A DNA stretch of 64,000 nt, taken from assembly GCF_029525555.1 (NCBI RefSeq), contig NZ_JAPDHZ010000003.1, positions 1,612,001 to 1,676,000 of the forward strand, written 5' to 3'. The position numbers and the translations under genes were made by a program. Positions 36,082 to 46,042 of the stretch are shown here, in pieces. The stretch's first letter is position 1, and every line of letters begins with the position of its first letter. Source of the stretch: Cohnella ginsengisoli. Lineage in GTDB: Bacteria; Bacillota; Bacilli; Paenibacillales; Paenibacillaceae. The notes under the pieces were generated by a model. The model worked only from the letters and a program-made list of their open reading frames with translations, searched no databases and had not been told where the DNA came from.

Positions 36082-37623
36082 CTACGGTTCAAGCAATACG
36101 GTATCGAAGCTTGCGCTGCCTTCGCTCACGAACAGCCCCCATCCCCCCTCTCGGTGGTCGTACAGCCGCGCGCTCATCGCGACCGTATCGTCCACGTACA
36201 CCTCGCAAACCGTGCCGTCGATCACGATGTCGAGCCGGCAGGCGACGCCCGGCGTCAATGCGACGGGACGCTCGAGACCGACCTCAAAGGGAACGTCTCC
36301 CTTTCTCGGCCAGCGGTCGAAGACGAGGCGCTGCCGCCCGGGCTCGAGACGGATCATGTAGCCCCGGTCCAGCGCCTCGTCCGTCCGAAGCAGCACGCCG
36401 CAGCCGCGCGTGTCCGCGCCGAATGTCACGGTCACCGACAGCCTGCATCTGGAAGGCAGCGATGACGCAGCGGCAGCCGCGAACGAATCCGGCGCTTCGG
36501 CAGTTGCCTTGCATACCCCCGCAGCCTCGGCGCTCTCGAGTTCACCCGAAGCCTCTAGGCTCTCGAATTCACCCGCAGCTTCCCCGCTCTCGCCGGCATC
36601 CGCCGCTCGAATCGATGCCGTGCCGGCGTCTCCGCTTCCTCCGCCAATCCGCCACCCGCCGACTGCCTCGCGCAGCGCAACCTCCGCCCGCCGCGCCATC
36701 GCCGCCCGCACCGAATCCGGCATCCGCACCGTCAGCGAGCCGTCGGCCTGCTGCACGATTTCGTGCACGACCAGGTTGCCGCCCCACTGCCACGTGCCTT
36801 CGTCGTGCTCGCCCTCCCGCGTCGGGTTCCAGCCGAAGGCGTAGCGCCGCTCGCCGTCGGTCCACGTTTTCGCCGCATAGAAGGCGCGGTTGTCGAACGT
36901 GTCGTTCTCCGGCGCCAGCCAGGGTCCCGCCAGCGACTGGCTCATCCGGTAGTGCGTCACGGTGCGATCCGAGAACGTCGAGTACACCAGATACCACCAC
37001 TCCCCTATTCGGAACAGATCCGGGCATTCGTGGGTCGTATACAGCGACGGCGCCCAAAACGGCTCGCGCACTTCCCAGCTTTTCAGATCCTTCGAAGCGC
37101 ACAGCGCGACGCAGCCCCGCCTCCGGCTCGGTCCCTCTTTGAGCCGCGCCGCCAGCAGCATCCAGTACTCCCCGGCCTCCTCGTTCCAGAAGACGAACGG
37201 ATCGCGCCAGTCATGCTGCTCGTAGCGGTCGGCGGGCGCATAGAAGGCGTCCTCCGGAAGCTTGGTCCAGTGAAGCAGATCGGTGCTGGTCGCATGCATG
37301 ACCGCCTGCTGGAGCTTGCCCTGGGCGGGATAGTGGAAGTTGTTGCCCGTATAAAAAATGTGATAGAGCTCGCCGACCTTCAGGATGCAGCCGGTATAAA
37401 TGTACAGATCCTGCTCCGATTCGCCGCCTCTTTGCAGCACCTCGCCGTATTCGGTATAGTTCACGAAGTCTTTCGTCCCGAGCAGGAACCAGGGCGTCCC
37501 TTCGCCGAAGTTTTCCTTGTCGCGCCAATCCTTCAGATACAGCAGCTTGAACTCGCCGTCCTCGTAGAACGGGATGACGTCCGCCAACACGCCGTCCGCC
37601 GGCCGGTAAAAAAAGTCGCTCAT
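36082..37623 (-). CDS. GH32 family glycosidase (fructan/sucrose type), cytosolic
   Basis: 513 residues without signal peptide. The five-bladed propeller motifs are ADVIPFYEDGEFKLLYL (the nucleophile Asp block, with PF replacing the usual NDPNG), HDWRDPFVFW (the RDP motif) and THECPDLFRI (the acid/base Glu). A C-terminal beta-sandwich ends EGSASFDTVLLEP. Between the two domains sits a low-complexity insertion, residues about 340-395, rich in Gly/Glu/Ala/Ser. It is adjacent to and co-oriented with an ABC importer, suggesting hydrolysis of imported fructo-oligosaccharides; substrate by family inference. Confidence 0.85.
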   Translation of the reverse strand: MSDFFYRPADGVLADVIPFYEDGEFKLLYLKDWRDKENFGEGTPWFLLGTKDFVNYTEYGEVLQRGGESEQDLYIYTGCILKVGELYHIFYTGNNFHYPAQGKLQQAVMHATSTDLLHWTKLPEDAFYAPADRYEQHDWRDPFVFWNEEAGEYWMLLAARLKEGPSRRRGCVALCASKDLKSWEVREPFWAPSLYTTHECPDLFRIGEWWYLVYSTFSDRTVTHYRMSQSLAGPWLAPENDTFDNRAFYAAKTWTDGERRYAFGWNPTREGEHDEGTWQWGGNLVVHEIVQQADGSLTVRMPDSVRAAMARRAEVALREAVGGWRIGGGSGDAGTASIRAADAGESGEAAGEFESLEASGELESAEAAGVCKATAEAPDSFAAAAASSLPSRCRLSVTVTFGADTRGCGVLLRTDEALDRGYMIRLEPGRQRLVFDRWPRKGDVPFEVGLERPVALTPGVACRLDIVIDGTVCEVYVDDTVAMSARLYDHREGGWGLFVSEGSASFDTVLLEP

Positions 37624-38506
37624 TTACTCCTTCACGCTCCCCAGCACGATGCCTTTGACAAAGTATTTTTGCAAAAACGGATAAGCCAGCAGAATCGGCA
37701 GCGCGCCGACGATGATCTGCGCCGCCTTGGAGGTGCGGGTCGAGATCGCCTCCAGCTTGTGCAGATCCTCCTGCTTCACCTGCGAAAAGTCGAAATTGAT
37801 GATGATCGTCTGCAAGTAGGAAGAGAGCGGATAATGCTCCGGCTTGTTCATCAGGATCAGGCCGTCGAACCAGGCGTTCCAGTGTCCGACGATCGTGAAC
37901 AGGCCGACGGTGGCGAGGCCCGGCAGCGACAGCGGCACGTAGATGGTCCAGAGCGTGCGCAGATGGCCGGCGCCGTCGATGAAGCACGACTCCTCCAGCT
38001 CTTTGGGCAGGCCGCGGAAAAAGTTGAGCAGCAAAATGACGTTGAACACCGGGACGGCTCCCGGTATGACGAGCGCCCAGACCGTATCGAGCAGGCCCGT
38101 GTACTTGATCGTCATATACCAGGGGACGAGCCCCCCCGGCGAACAGGATCGTGAAGACGAAGATCCAGACGTAAAACGTACGCATCCGAAAGCTGCGGAC
38201 TTCCTTGGACAGCGGGTACGCGATCGTGATCGTCAGCAGCATGTTGATGGCGGTGCCGAGCAGCACCCGCTCGAGCGTGATGACGAAGGATCGCATGAAC
38301 TCGGGCCTGCTGATGATGAAGTCGTACGATTTCAGCGAAAAATCGACCGGCCAGAACGTGACCTGCCCGGCGGAGACCGCCGCGCTCTCGCTGAACGACA
38401 CCGCGAGGACGTGGACGAGCGGCAGAAAGCACAGGATGGCGAGCAAGCTTAAAAACGCGGCGTTCGCGACGAGAAACAGCCGTCTGGCCGGGGAAACGTG
38501 ATGCAA
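37624..38506 (-). CDS. Carbohydrate ABC transporter permease, CUT1 type (frame broken)
   Basis: About 293 residues, six helices, with the EAA loop ELEESCFIDGAGHLRTLWTI near residue 190 and the family ending FVKGIVLGSVKE. The TTG start at 38506 follows AAAGGAGAG. The frame breaks in a run of seven C at 38131-38137. Repair gives FTILFAGGLVPWYMTIKYTG. It partners the permease just upstream and the binding protein at 39560. Confidence 0.88.
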
Positions 38507-38524
38507 GCGGAATCTCTCCTTTCT

Positions 38525-39436
38525 CTAGAAAATGCGATAGTTCGCCAGCCGGTAGGCCAGCCAGTAGGAGACCGATATAAGCAAAAAGGACACGACGGAC
38601 TTGAAAAGCCCGACCGCCGTCGCCACGCCGTACTGCGCGTCGTTGAACGCGATCCGGTAGATCATCGTGTCGAGGATGTCTCCGCTCTCGTATACGAGCG
38701 GGTTGGCCAGGTTGAACACCTGGTCGAAGCCGGCGTTCAGCACGTTGCCGAGGCTCAGCGTCACCATGAGCACGATGATCGGCATCATGCCGGGCAGCGT
38801 AATATGGCGCGTCTGCTTCCAGCGTCCGGCCCCGTCCATGACCGCCGCCTCGTACAGCGTCGGATTCACGCTCGTGATCGCGGCCAGGTAGACGATCGTG
38901 CTGAAGCCGAACTCCTTCCAGACGTCGGAGATAATCAGCACGGCCGGGAACCAGCGGTTGTCCGCCAGGAAAAAGATCGGCTCGATGCCGAGCTTGCCCA
39001 GCATGGCGTTCACGATGCCCTCGGACGGCGACAGCAGATCGATGAGAATGCCGCCCAGAATGACCCAGGAGAGAAAATGGGGCAGGTAAATCAGCGTCTG
39101 CACGCCGCGCTTGATGAACGAGCGGGTCACCTCGTTGAGCAGCAGCGCGACCACGATCGGGACGAACAGCCCCGCGATGATTTTCATGCAGGCGATAAAC
39201 AGCGTGTTCCAGATGACCTGGCCGGTGTTGGGCATATCCAGCACGAACCTGAAGTTGTCCAGCCCGATCCACGGGGAGCCGAACCAGCCGCTGAAGATCG
39301 TAAACTTCTGAAACGCGATCACGACGCCCAGCATCGGCACGTAGCTGTAAACGAGCACCAGGACGAGGCCGGGCAGGAGCAGCAGGTGCAAAGGCAATTC
39401 CCGCATCCATTTTGCCGCTTTCATTTCGTACTTCAC
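38525..39436 (-). CDS. Carbohydrate ABC transporter permease, LplB type
   Basis: 303 residues from the GTG at 39436; an ATG at 39424 is an alternative start, and neither has a strong ribosome site. Six helices, with the motif LYEAAVMDGAGRWKQTRHIT near residue 205 contacting the ATPase. No ATPase gene is nearby, which is usual for LplABC-type systems that share MsmX-like ATPases. The frame is intact. Confidence 0.88.
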   Translation of the reverse strand: MKYEMKAAKWMRELPLHLLLLPGLVLVLVYSYVPMLGVVIAFQKFTIFSGWFGSPWIGLDNFRFVLDMPNTGQVIWNTLFIACMKIIAGLFVPIVVALLLNEVTRSFIKRGVQTLIYLPHFLSWVILGGILIDLLSPSEGIVNAMLGKLGIEPIFFLADNRWFPAVLIISDVWKEFGFSTIVYLAAITSVNPTLYEAAVMDGAGRWKQTRHITLPGMMPIIVLMVTLSLGNVLNAGFDQVFNLANPLVYESGDILDTMIYRIAFNDAQYGVATAVGLFKSVVSFLLISVSYWLAYRLANYRIF

Positions 39437-39559
39437 CGCCTTTTTTTCCTCATTCGGCGCGATCGGACGCCGATTCGGGGCATGACGGAAGAAGGGGACG
39501 ATGGCCAGGACCGTCTCCCCTTCCGCCTGTCTATGCCGCGAGCGTCCGCGCGTTCGCTT

Positions 39560-41272
39560 CTACTTCTGCGCGCTCAGCCAGTCGTTGATCTCCTTCAGGA
39601 TCGCCTCGCCGCCGAGCTTGTTCCAGTCCGCCACGAACGTATCGAATTCGTCTACAGGCGCGGCGCCCATGATGATCTTCGTGAACGTCTCCTTCTCCAG
39701 CTTGTCGAGCGTCGCCCACTTGTCGGTCATCGTCGGCGTCTGGCCGCCGAAAGTGGTCATGAGCAGCCGGTCTCCGGTGTAATTGTCCATCGTGGTCACG
39801 AAGCCGAAGTACTGGTGGGCGACCGCCCAGTTTTCCATATTGCCCGTCTTGAGGTAGTCGACCGTCGGACCGTACTTGTCGGTCTCGGTCAACGCGTCCT
39901 TCAGCAGGCTCTCGTCCTCGGTCTCGATCGCCTTGCGCAGCAGGGTGAGCGACTCGAGCACGCCCTGGTCGGATACGCCGGACTGCACGACTGACAGGCG
40001 CGACGTATTGATCCGCTCGCCGTTCTCTTCGACGGTGATGAATTGGCCTTCGTTGCGTCGGGAGCCGTGTACGACCTCCTCGTGCAGGTTGAGCATTTTA
40101 ATGGCCGCTTCCGGATGCTTGGCGCCCTTGCGCACGACGACATAGCCGCTGGCGGAGAAGCCGACGTTCGCCTTGGTCGGCGTGCCGTCGACCGAAGGCA
40201 CGGGGAACGGCATCCAGTCCATGCCCGGATTTTTCTTGACGGCGTCGAGGAACACGTACGGGTTCCAGTTCGCGCCGAACGCCATGCCGAACTTGTTGGC
40301 GGCGATGTCCTCGGCGACCTTGTTGCCGTCCTTGACGCCGAATTCGCGGTCGAGCTCGCCGGCCTTGTACATCTCCTGCAGCTTGGCCAGCGTCTTTTTC
40401 ATCTCCGGCTGCGTCGAGCCGTAGACGACCTTGCCCGAGGCGTCCTTGACCCACGTTTGCGGATAGGCGTGGAAGGCGTTGGACAGCCCCGTGATCGAGG
40501 TGATCGGGCCGTACAAATAGTTGTTGACCGCCAGGCCGTACGTATCCGGCTTGCCGTTGCCGTCCGGGTCCTGCTTCGTAAACGCTTCCGCGATCTTGAA
40601 CACGTCGTCCAGCGTCTTGGGCTCGGACAGGTTCAGCTTTTTGAGCCAATCCGTGCGTACCCAGAGCAAATTCGGCTCGTAGATCGGCGCGTTGACGACC
40701 GGGATCGCGAGCAGCTTGCCGTTAAACGTGGCAGAAGCCAGCGCCGCGCCGCCGTCGCCGTGCTGCAGCTTCTTGGTGTGGTCGGAAGCATATTTCTCGT
40801 AAACGTCCGTCAGATCCTCCAGCTGGCCGGCATCGGCGAGCTGCTTGAGCTGGCTGGCCGAGACGGCGAACAGCTCGGGCAGGCTGCCGGAGGCGATCGA
40901 GACGTTCAGCTTGCGGTTGTATTCGCTCGCCAGCGCGGTCCAATCGTGCACGACCTTGATGCCGAGCAGGTTCTCGTATTCCCGGTACCAGACGTTGTTG
41001 TCGATGCTGTCGCCCTTCGGATACGTCCACGTCTGGTCGACCGCCCGGGCGATATGAAGCTCGATCGGCGGGTCGTACTTGCCGAACGGGTCGGCCTTCT
41101 CCGTCTCGCCCGATGCGGACGCCGGCGCCGTGCCGGATGCCGCGGACGAGCCTGACGCCTTGCCGGACGGCTCGTTGCTTGCCGCGTTTTTGCCCGAGTC
41201 GCTGCAGCCGGTCGCCGCGAGCGCGCAAGCCAGGATGCCGCAGACGAGCGCGATGCGTTGGTTCTTTTTCAA
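39560..41272 (-). CDS. Extracellular sugar-binding lipoprotein (LplA type)
   Basis: About 570 residues from a TTG at 41272, chosen because AAGGGGG precedes it and the signal LKKNQRIALVCGILACALAA follows at once, ending in the lipobox ATGC. The mature part is a large type 1 solute-binding protein (YDPPIELHIARAVDQTWTYP, DPDGNGKPDTYGLAVNNYLY). It delivers oligosaccharide to the two permeases downstream. The frame is intact. Confidence 0.88.
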   Translation of the reverse strand: MKKNQRIALVCGILACALAATGCSDSGKNAASNEPSGKASGSSAASGTAPASASGETEKADPFGKYDPPIELHIARAVDQTWTYPKGDSIDNNVWYREYENLLGIKVVHDWTALASEYNRKLNVSIASGSLPELFAVSASQLKQLADAGQLEDLTDVYEKYASDHTKKLQHGDGGAALASATFNGKLLAIPVVNAPIYEPNLLWVRTDWLKKLNLSEPKTLDDVFKIAEAFTKQDPDGNGKPDTYGLAVNNYLYGPITSITGLSNAFHAYPQTWVKDASGKVVYGSTQPEMKKTLAKLQEMYKAGELDREFGVKDGNKVAEDIAANKFGMAFGANWNPYVFLDAVKKNPGMDWMPFPVPSVDGTPTKANVGFSASGYVVVRKGAKHPEAAIKMLNLHEEVVHGSRRNEGQFITVEENGERINTSRLSVVQSGVSDQGVLESLTLLRKAIETEDESLLKDALTETDKYGPTVDYLKTGNMENWAVAHQYFGFVTTMDNYTGDRLLMTTFGGQTPTMTDKWATLDKLEKETFTKIIMGAAPVDEFDTFVADWNKLGGEAILKEINDWLSAQK

Positions 41273-41367
41273 TCTCGGTTCCCCCTTAGAGCTCATGAAT
41301 GAATGCGTCTTGCCTTGCATGAGCTCATTATAGAGCCGGCGCGGAAGCGCTCTCTACTCGCCGATTT

Positions 41368-43077
41368 TTACATTCCATTATCCGTTTTGGATATCGCCTG
41401 CCGCTCCTTGTACTCCTGGGGCGTCAGGCCCGTCTCCTTCTTGAAGAAGCGGTAAAAGGACTGCTCGGTCATAAAACCGACGGCCCGCGAGATGTCCTGC
41501 ACGGTCAGCTGATGGCCCGCGAGCAGCTTCTGCGCGCCCGCCAGACGCGTTGCGGCGATGTAGTCGGTCAGCCCTTCGCCGGTCAGCTGCTTGTACAGCC
41601 GGGTCAGATAATACGGATTGTAGCCGACGACCTCGCCGATGCGGGTGAGCGACAGATCGCCCGCCAGGTTGTGCGCCACGTAGCGCCGCACGAGGCGAAT
41701 CAGGTCGTCTTCGCTTTCCGACCGCTCGGCGCGCTTGAGCGCGAACAGACGCTCGGCCAGCGCCGCGAAGTATTCCTCCGCCGCATGCCAGGACGGATGG
41801 ACGTCGAATCGCGTCAGCCTGCCGAGATCGATCGTCCCGCCCAGCTCTTCCTGGATGCCCCAGCGGCCGATCTCCGACAGGAAAATCGGGACGAGCGAAT
41901 AGTAGATTTCCAGCCTCAGCAGCTCGGCGCTTCTCCCGTCTCCCGCGCCAAGCGCCATCAGCCGGCCGTACTCCTCGAAAAAACGGGCGTTGTCGCCGTT
42001 CTCCAAATAAGCGGCGAGCGTGCCGACCCGCTCCAGCCGGCTGCGCGTCTCGTGCGTCCGGACGTCCGGAAGCTCGCCGGCGCCGTCCCGAGCCGGCCGG
42101 TCCAGCAGGATCAGCTCCTGTCCCAGGCCCAGGCCGCGGCCGAGCAGACGCTTCAGCGCGTGGAACTGTCCGGGGATCCGCTCCCAGTCTTTCGGCTCGT
42201 CCGCGGCCGCGAAGGAGACGCTGAGCTGCAGCAGCTGCTTGCACGCGCCCTGGATCGTCTCGATCGTCCCCTGGACGAGCCGGACGAAACGCCTGCGCGC
42301 GTCCTCCGCCGTCTGCGGCGGCGCGGCCGAAGCGGCGCCGTCCGCATCCGGCCCCGGCTTCGGCTGAACGAACCACAGCAGCTTGTTCTGCTCGAAGCTC
42401 ACGGTCGCGCAGGACAGCGACTTGGAGAGGTACTCCTCCGCGATGTTCGCGATGGCGTACAGCATCAGATGCTTGTCGCCGCCGCTGAAGCCGTCGCGCC
42501 AATCGTCCACCCGCCCGAGCACGAGCAGCGTCTCGGCGTCCGCGTCCAGCGGCAACTGCAGCTCCGGCAGCCTCGCATGCCGCTTGCGAAGCGCCTCCGG
42601 ATCGCCGCCCGCCAGCGCGAGCAAATACTCGTTCACGAGCAGCGGCCTGGCCAGCTGCATCTGGCGCTCCGCGTTCAGGATCAGCTGGCGCGACTCCACC
42701 GCCTCGTACAGCTGCGCCGCCGCCCGCTCGACGGCCGCGACGACCGCGTCGTGGCCCTCCGTCTTGAGCAGGTAGTCGACCCCGCCGCCCCGCAGCGCCT
42801 GCTGGATATAGTCGAAGTCGTCGTAGCCGCTCAGGAAAATAATTTTGCACCACGGCCACTGCCTGACGATCTCCCGCTGCAGCGCCAGTCCGTCCATGCC
42901 CGGCATCCGGATGTCCGACAGGACGATGTCGATCTTCATCCGCTGCAGCGCCTCCAGCGCCTCCTTGGCGGAGTAGGCGCCGAACGTCTCGAGCTCAAGC
43001 TTGCCCGGACGGCCGAACAGGTCCAGCAGACTGTCGACGATCCAGCGCTCATTGTCCACGATCAGCAATCGAATCAT
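41368..43077 (-). CDS. AraC-type response regulator (YesN family)
   Basis: 569 residues. The receiver domain (1-120) has DNERW, the phospho-acceptor Asp in VLSDIRMPGMDG and Lys in DYLLKTEG. A long middle region follows, then C-terminal AraC helices (LTRIGEVVGYNPYYLTRLYK, VQDISRAVGFMTEQSFYRFF). It overlaps the sensor kinase gene by 4 bp and should switch on the ABC/GH32 operon when sugar is sensed. The frame is intact. Confidence 0.9.
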   Translation of the reverse strand: MIRLLIVDNERWIVDSLLDLFGRPGKLELETFGAYSAKEALEALQRMKIDIVLSDIRMPGMDGLALQREIVRQWPWCKIIFLSGYDDFDYIQQALRGGGVDYLLKTEGHDAVVAAVERAAAQLYEAVESRQLILNAERQMQLARPLLVNEYLLALAGGDPEALRKRHARLPELQLPLDADAETLLVLGRVDDWRDGFSGGDKHLMLYAIANIAEEYLSKSLSCATVSFEQNKLLWFVQPKPGPDADGAASAAPPQTAEDARRRFVRLVQGTIETIQGACKQLLQLSVSFAAADEPKDWERIPGQFHALKRLLGRGLGLGQELILLDRPARDGAGELPDVRTHETRSRLERVGTLAAYLENGDNARFFEEYGRLMALGAGDGRSAELLRLEIYYSLVPIFLSEIGRWGIQEELGGTIDLGRLTRFDVHPSWHAAEEYFAALAERLFALKRAERSESEDDLIRLVRRYVAHNLAGDLSLTRIGEVVGYNPYYLTRLYKQLTGEGLTDYIAATRLAGAQKLLAGHQLTVQDISRAVGFMTEQSFYRFFKKETGLTPQEYKERQAISKTDNGM

Positions 43078-44832
43078 GCCGTATCCTCCTCGTCTTTGCG
43101 TATCGTCAGCTCCGCCTTCAGCCCGCCCAGCGCGCTGCGCGACAGCGACAGGCCGCAGTCCGGCCCGAACTTGAGCTGCAGCCTGCGGTGGATGTTGAGC
43201 AGGCCGGTCGTCTCGATCGCGCGATCCGCCGCGGACACCGACTTGCGCAGCCGCTCCAGCAGAACGTCGTCCAGCGCCTCGCCATTGTCTTCGATCTCGA
43301 TGCGCAGCCGGCCGTCCGGCTCTTCCCGGAAGCCGATGCGCAGCCGGCCGTCGCCAGTCTTGTTCTCGAGTCCGTGCAAGTAGGCGTTCTCGATGAGCGG
43401 CTGCACGATGAGGCGCGGCACCTCCGCCTGCGTCCAGCCGGCGGGCAGCTCCTCCTGCTCGACCTCGACCGTGCCCGAGAACCTAAACTTCTGAATTTCC
43501 ACGTACGAGCTTGCGTGCTTCATCTCCTGCTCGAGCGTGACCGTCTCCGCCCCGTTTCGCGTGATGAACTGGAAGTAGCTGCCCAGATGACGGAACATTT
43601 TGTCCGCCAGCTCGTGCTCCCGCATCTGCACCAGGCCCTGCAGGATAAAGAAGCTGTTGTAGAAAAAGTGCGGATTGATCTGCGATTGCAACTGCTTGAG
43701 CTCGGAGCGCTGCGAGCGGATCTGCTGCTCGTACACCTCGCCGATGAGCGTCTCGATCCGGCCGAGCATGTGATTGAACTGGTTGTACAGGTAGTGAAAC
43801 TCGTCCTGGTTGCGATGATACACCCGGACGCCGAGGTCGCCCTTCTCCACCTTGCGGAAGGAGACGACCAGCCGCTTGATCGGCTTGTGGATGAGCCGGT
43901 GAATCCAGTAGGAAAAGGCGACGACCAGCACCAGCGCGATGAGCGAGAGCAGCCAGATCCAGTCGCGGTGGCGGTTGAGCGGCTGCATCACCTTCTCCGC
44001 CGGCACCAGCACCGCAAGCGTCGAATCGAGAACCGGGGAATATTCATGGGCCACGAAAAAGGAACCGGCCTCCGTCTTCATCGTGAACTGGCCCGGCGCG
44101 GACGCGCGGTCGTCCGCCGGCTTGGTTCCGATCGCCCCGGACAGCTCGGACAGCACCGGCGGCCGAAGGCCCGACGCCACGTTCCATGCGCCGTCCGCGC
44201 TCAACCACGCCGCCCCGCCCTGTTCCCCGTTCGCCATGGACGCGAGCGTGCGGACGATCTCCGCCTTGGACAGCTCGATCTCGATGGCCAGCACCGGCTG
44301 GCGGTTCACGTAGATCGCGTCCGGATACACGCCGCTCAGCAGCAGCCGGTCCCCAAAGCCGAAGACGGGCGCGCTCAAGTTGCGCGGCTCGAGCATGGCG
44401 GCAAGCTCCGCGGCCGGGATCGTGTCGTCGTAGTTGTTGGCCATGATGCTGCGCCCCAGCGCCGGGACGTACAGCTTCACGTTTTCTACGAACGGGCTGG
44501 AGCTCTTGAGGAGATAGAGCTTGCTCTTCACCGACAAGATCGTGCGCGAGCGCTCGAAGTCGTTCATCCGGGAGACCGCCGTGCCCAGGCTGAGCAGGTC
44601 GTCGTCGCTTACGTACTCCATCTGGAGGCGGCGGAGCCGGGCCAGCTCCGTCTCCAGCGAGGACAGGTAAAAATGAACGCGCGACGCCATCGAAGCCGAG
44701 ATCTGCTTTTTGACGACGTCATGACCCGACTGGTTCATGAGCAGGCTGGACAGATAGATGGGGATGATCATGAGCAAAAAAAGACAACACGAGCTTGGGA
44801 TAAATTGTTAGCGCTTTCAAAAAAGTTCCCAT
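43074..44832 (-). CDS. YesM-type sensor histidine kinase (frame broken)
   Basis: About 585 residues. The N-terminal helix is MGTFLKALTIYPKLVLSF, then come an extracellular sensor, a second helix near residue 300, a HAMP region, the His-kinase motif LQSQINPHFFYNSFFILQGL, and ATPase boxes VQPLIENAYLHGLE and RIEIEDNGEAL. The start at 44832 has GGAGG. The frame breaks in a run of seven A at 44776-44782. Removing one restores VLSFLLMIIPIYLSS, so the gene begins earlier than the unbroken frame suggests. A perfect cre site lies in codons 5-9. Confidence 0.87.
44806..44819 (-). promoter_or_regulatory. cre site (CcpA) inside the start of the kinase gene
   Basis: TGAAAGCGCTAACA on the minus strand matches the TGWAANCGNTNWCA consensus at every position. 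It lies 13-26 bp past the start codon, where bound CcpA would block transcription. Confidence 0.65.
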
Positions 44833-44900
44833 AGCAACCCTCCGCAGCGATCTGGCTGCGCCGGGATATCGCCGGCACGCCGCTTCCACATCAGAATAGC

Positions 44901-44928
44901 AAAAAAGAGGGGCGGCGTCGCTCCTCTT
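44901..44928 (-). terminator. Terminator after the CE7 esterase gene
   Basis: AAGAGG - 12 nt - CCTCTT stem followed by a T tract on the minus strand, between the esterase stop and the kinase start. Confidence 0.65.
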
Positions 44929-44962
44929 CGTATCGCTCCGCGCGCCTCCCCCTTTCGCCGCG

Positions 44963-45922
44963 CTACATGCCCAGCATGAATTGCAGCGCCTTGTCCTCGA
45001 AGTCGGCCAGACGCTCGTGCACGTAGTCGTGATAAATCTCCATCTGCTTGCCCGCGACGATCTTATTGTAAGCCGCGAACTGCGTGGACGGCGGACATAC
45101 GGTGTCCAGCAGCCCGACGCCCATCATGACTTCGCCGCGGATCCGGTCCGCCAGATGCTGAACGTCGACATAGCCGAGCCGCTCGAAAATCTCTTCCTCG
45201 CGCTTATGCTGAGGATCGAACAGGCGAAAATAGGTGCGCAGCTCCTCGTAGGCGTCTCTCGCCAGGTCCATCTCCCATACGCGCTTGTAGTCGCACAGGA
45301 AAGGCACGCTCGGCGCCGCGCGCCGGATGCGGGGCTCAAGCGCCGCGCAGGCCAGCGCGAGCCCACCGCCCTGCGAGCCCCCGATCGTCCCCACCTTGCC
45401 GGCATCCACCTCCGGCAGCGACATCGCGATGCCCGCCAGCTGCGCAGCATCCAGGAATATATCGCGGAAAAGCAGCCGGTCCGGGTGATCGTCGAGACCG
45501 CGTATGATATGTCCTCTGAACGTGGTCCCCTTGGCTCCGCCCTTGTCTTCGGACCTCCCGCCCTGTCCGCGGCAGTCCATCGCCAGCACGGAAAAGCCCG
45601 CCGCCGCATACCCCAGCTTGTCGATCCAGTCGCCCGAATGATGGGCGTAGCCGTGGAATTGCAGCACCGCCGGATGCGGCTCCTTCGCGTGCTTCGGCCG
45701 CACGTACTTGGCATGAATGCGCGCACCGCCGACGCCCGTGAAGTACAGATGCAGGCAGTCCGCGCCCGGGACCTCGAAGCCGCTCTCGACGATCTCCACC
45801 GCCGGGTCGACATCCCTCATCTCAGCGAGCGCCCGCGCCCAATAGGCGTCGAAATCGGCGGGCTTCGGATTCCTCCCTGCATACGTGCCGAGCTGCTCAA
45901 GCGGCATATCGATCGTCGGCAT
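44963..45922 (-). CDS. CE7 acetyl xylan esterase / cephalosporin C deacetylase
   Basis: 319 residues from the ATG at 45922, the normal length of the family. Alpha/beta hydrolase with RGQGGRSEDKGG, the nucleophile GTIGGSQGGGLALA near residue 185, Asp in GLLDTVCPPST and the C-terminal His in YHDYVHERLAD. It removes acetyl groups from xylo-oligosaccharides in the cytosol. It is divergent from an AraC gene and precedes the kinase. The frame is intact. Confidence 0.92.
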   Translation of the reverse strand: MPTIDMPLEQLGTYAGRNPKPADFDAYWARALAEMRDVDPAVEIVESGFEVPGADCLHLYFTGVGGARIHAKYVRPKHAKEPHPAVLQFHGYAHHSGDWIDKLGYAAAGFSVLAMDCRGQGGRSEDKGGAKGTTFRGHIIRGLDDHPDRLLFRDIFLDAAQLAGIAMSLPEVDAGKVGTIGGSQGGGLALACAALEPRIRRAAPSVPFLCDYKRVWEMDLARDAYEELRTYFRLFDPQHKREEEIFERLGYVDVQHLADRIRGEVMMGVGLLDTVCPPSTQFAAYNKIVAGKQMEIYHDYVHERLADFEDKALQFMLGM

Positions 45923-46042
45923 CTTCCATCGCCCCTTTCCCTCGTAGTACAATATTTGCAAATTTATCATTCCTATTTTTGAATGTAGGCCATATTCGTC
46001 CTTGCTTCAATCGCAAATAATTGAGTTGGAGGTCGCATTATA

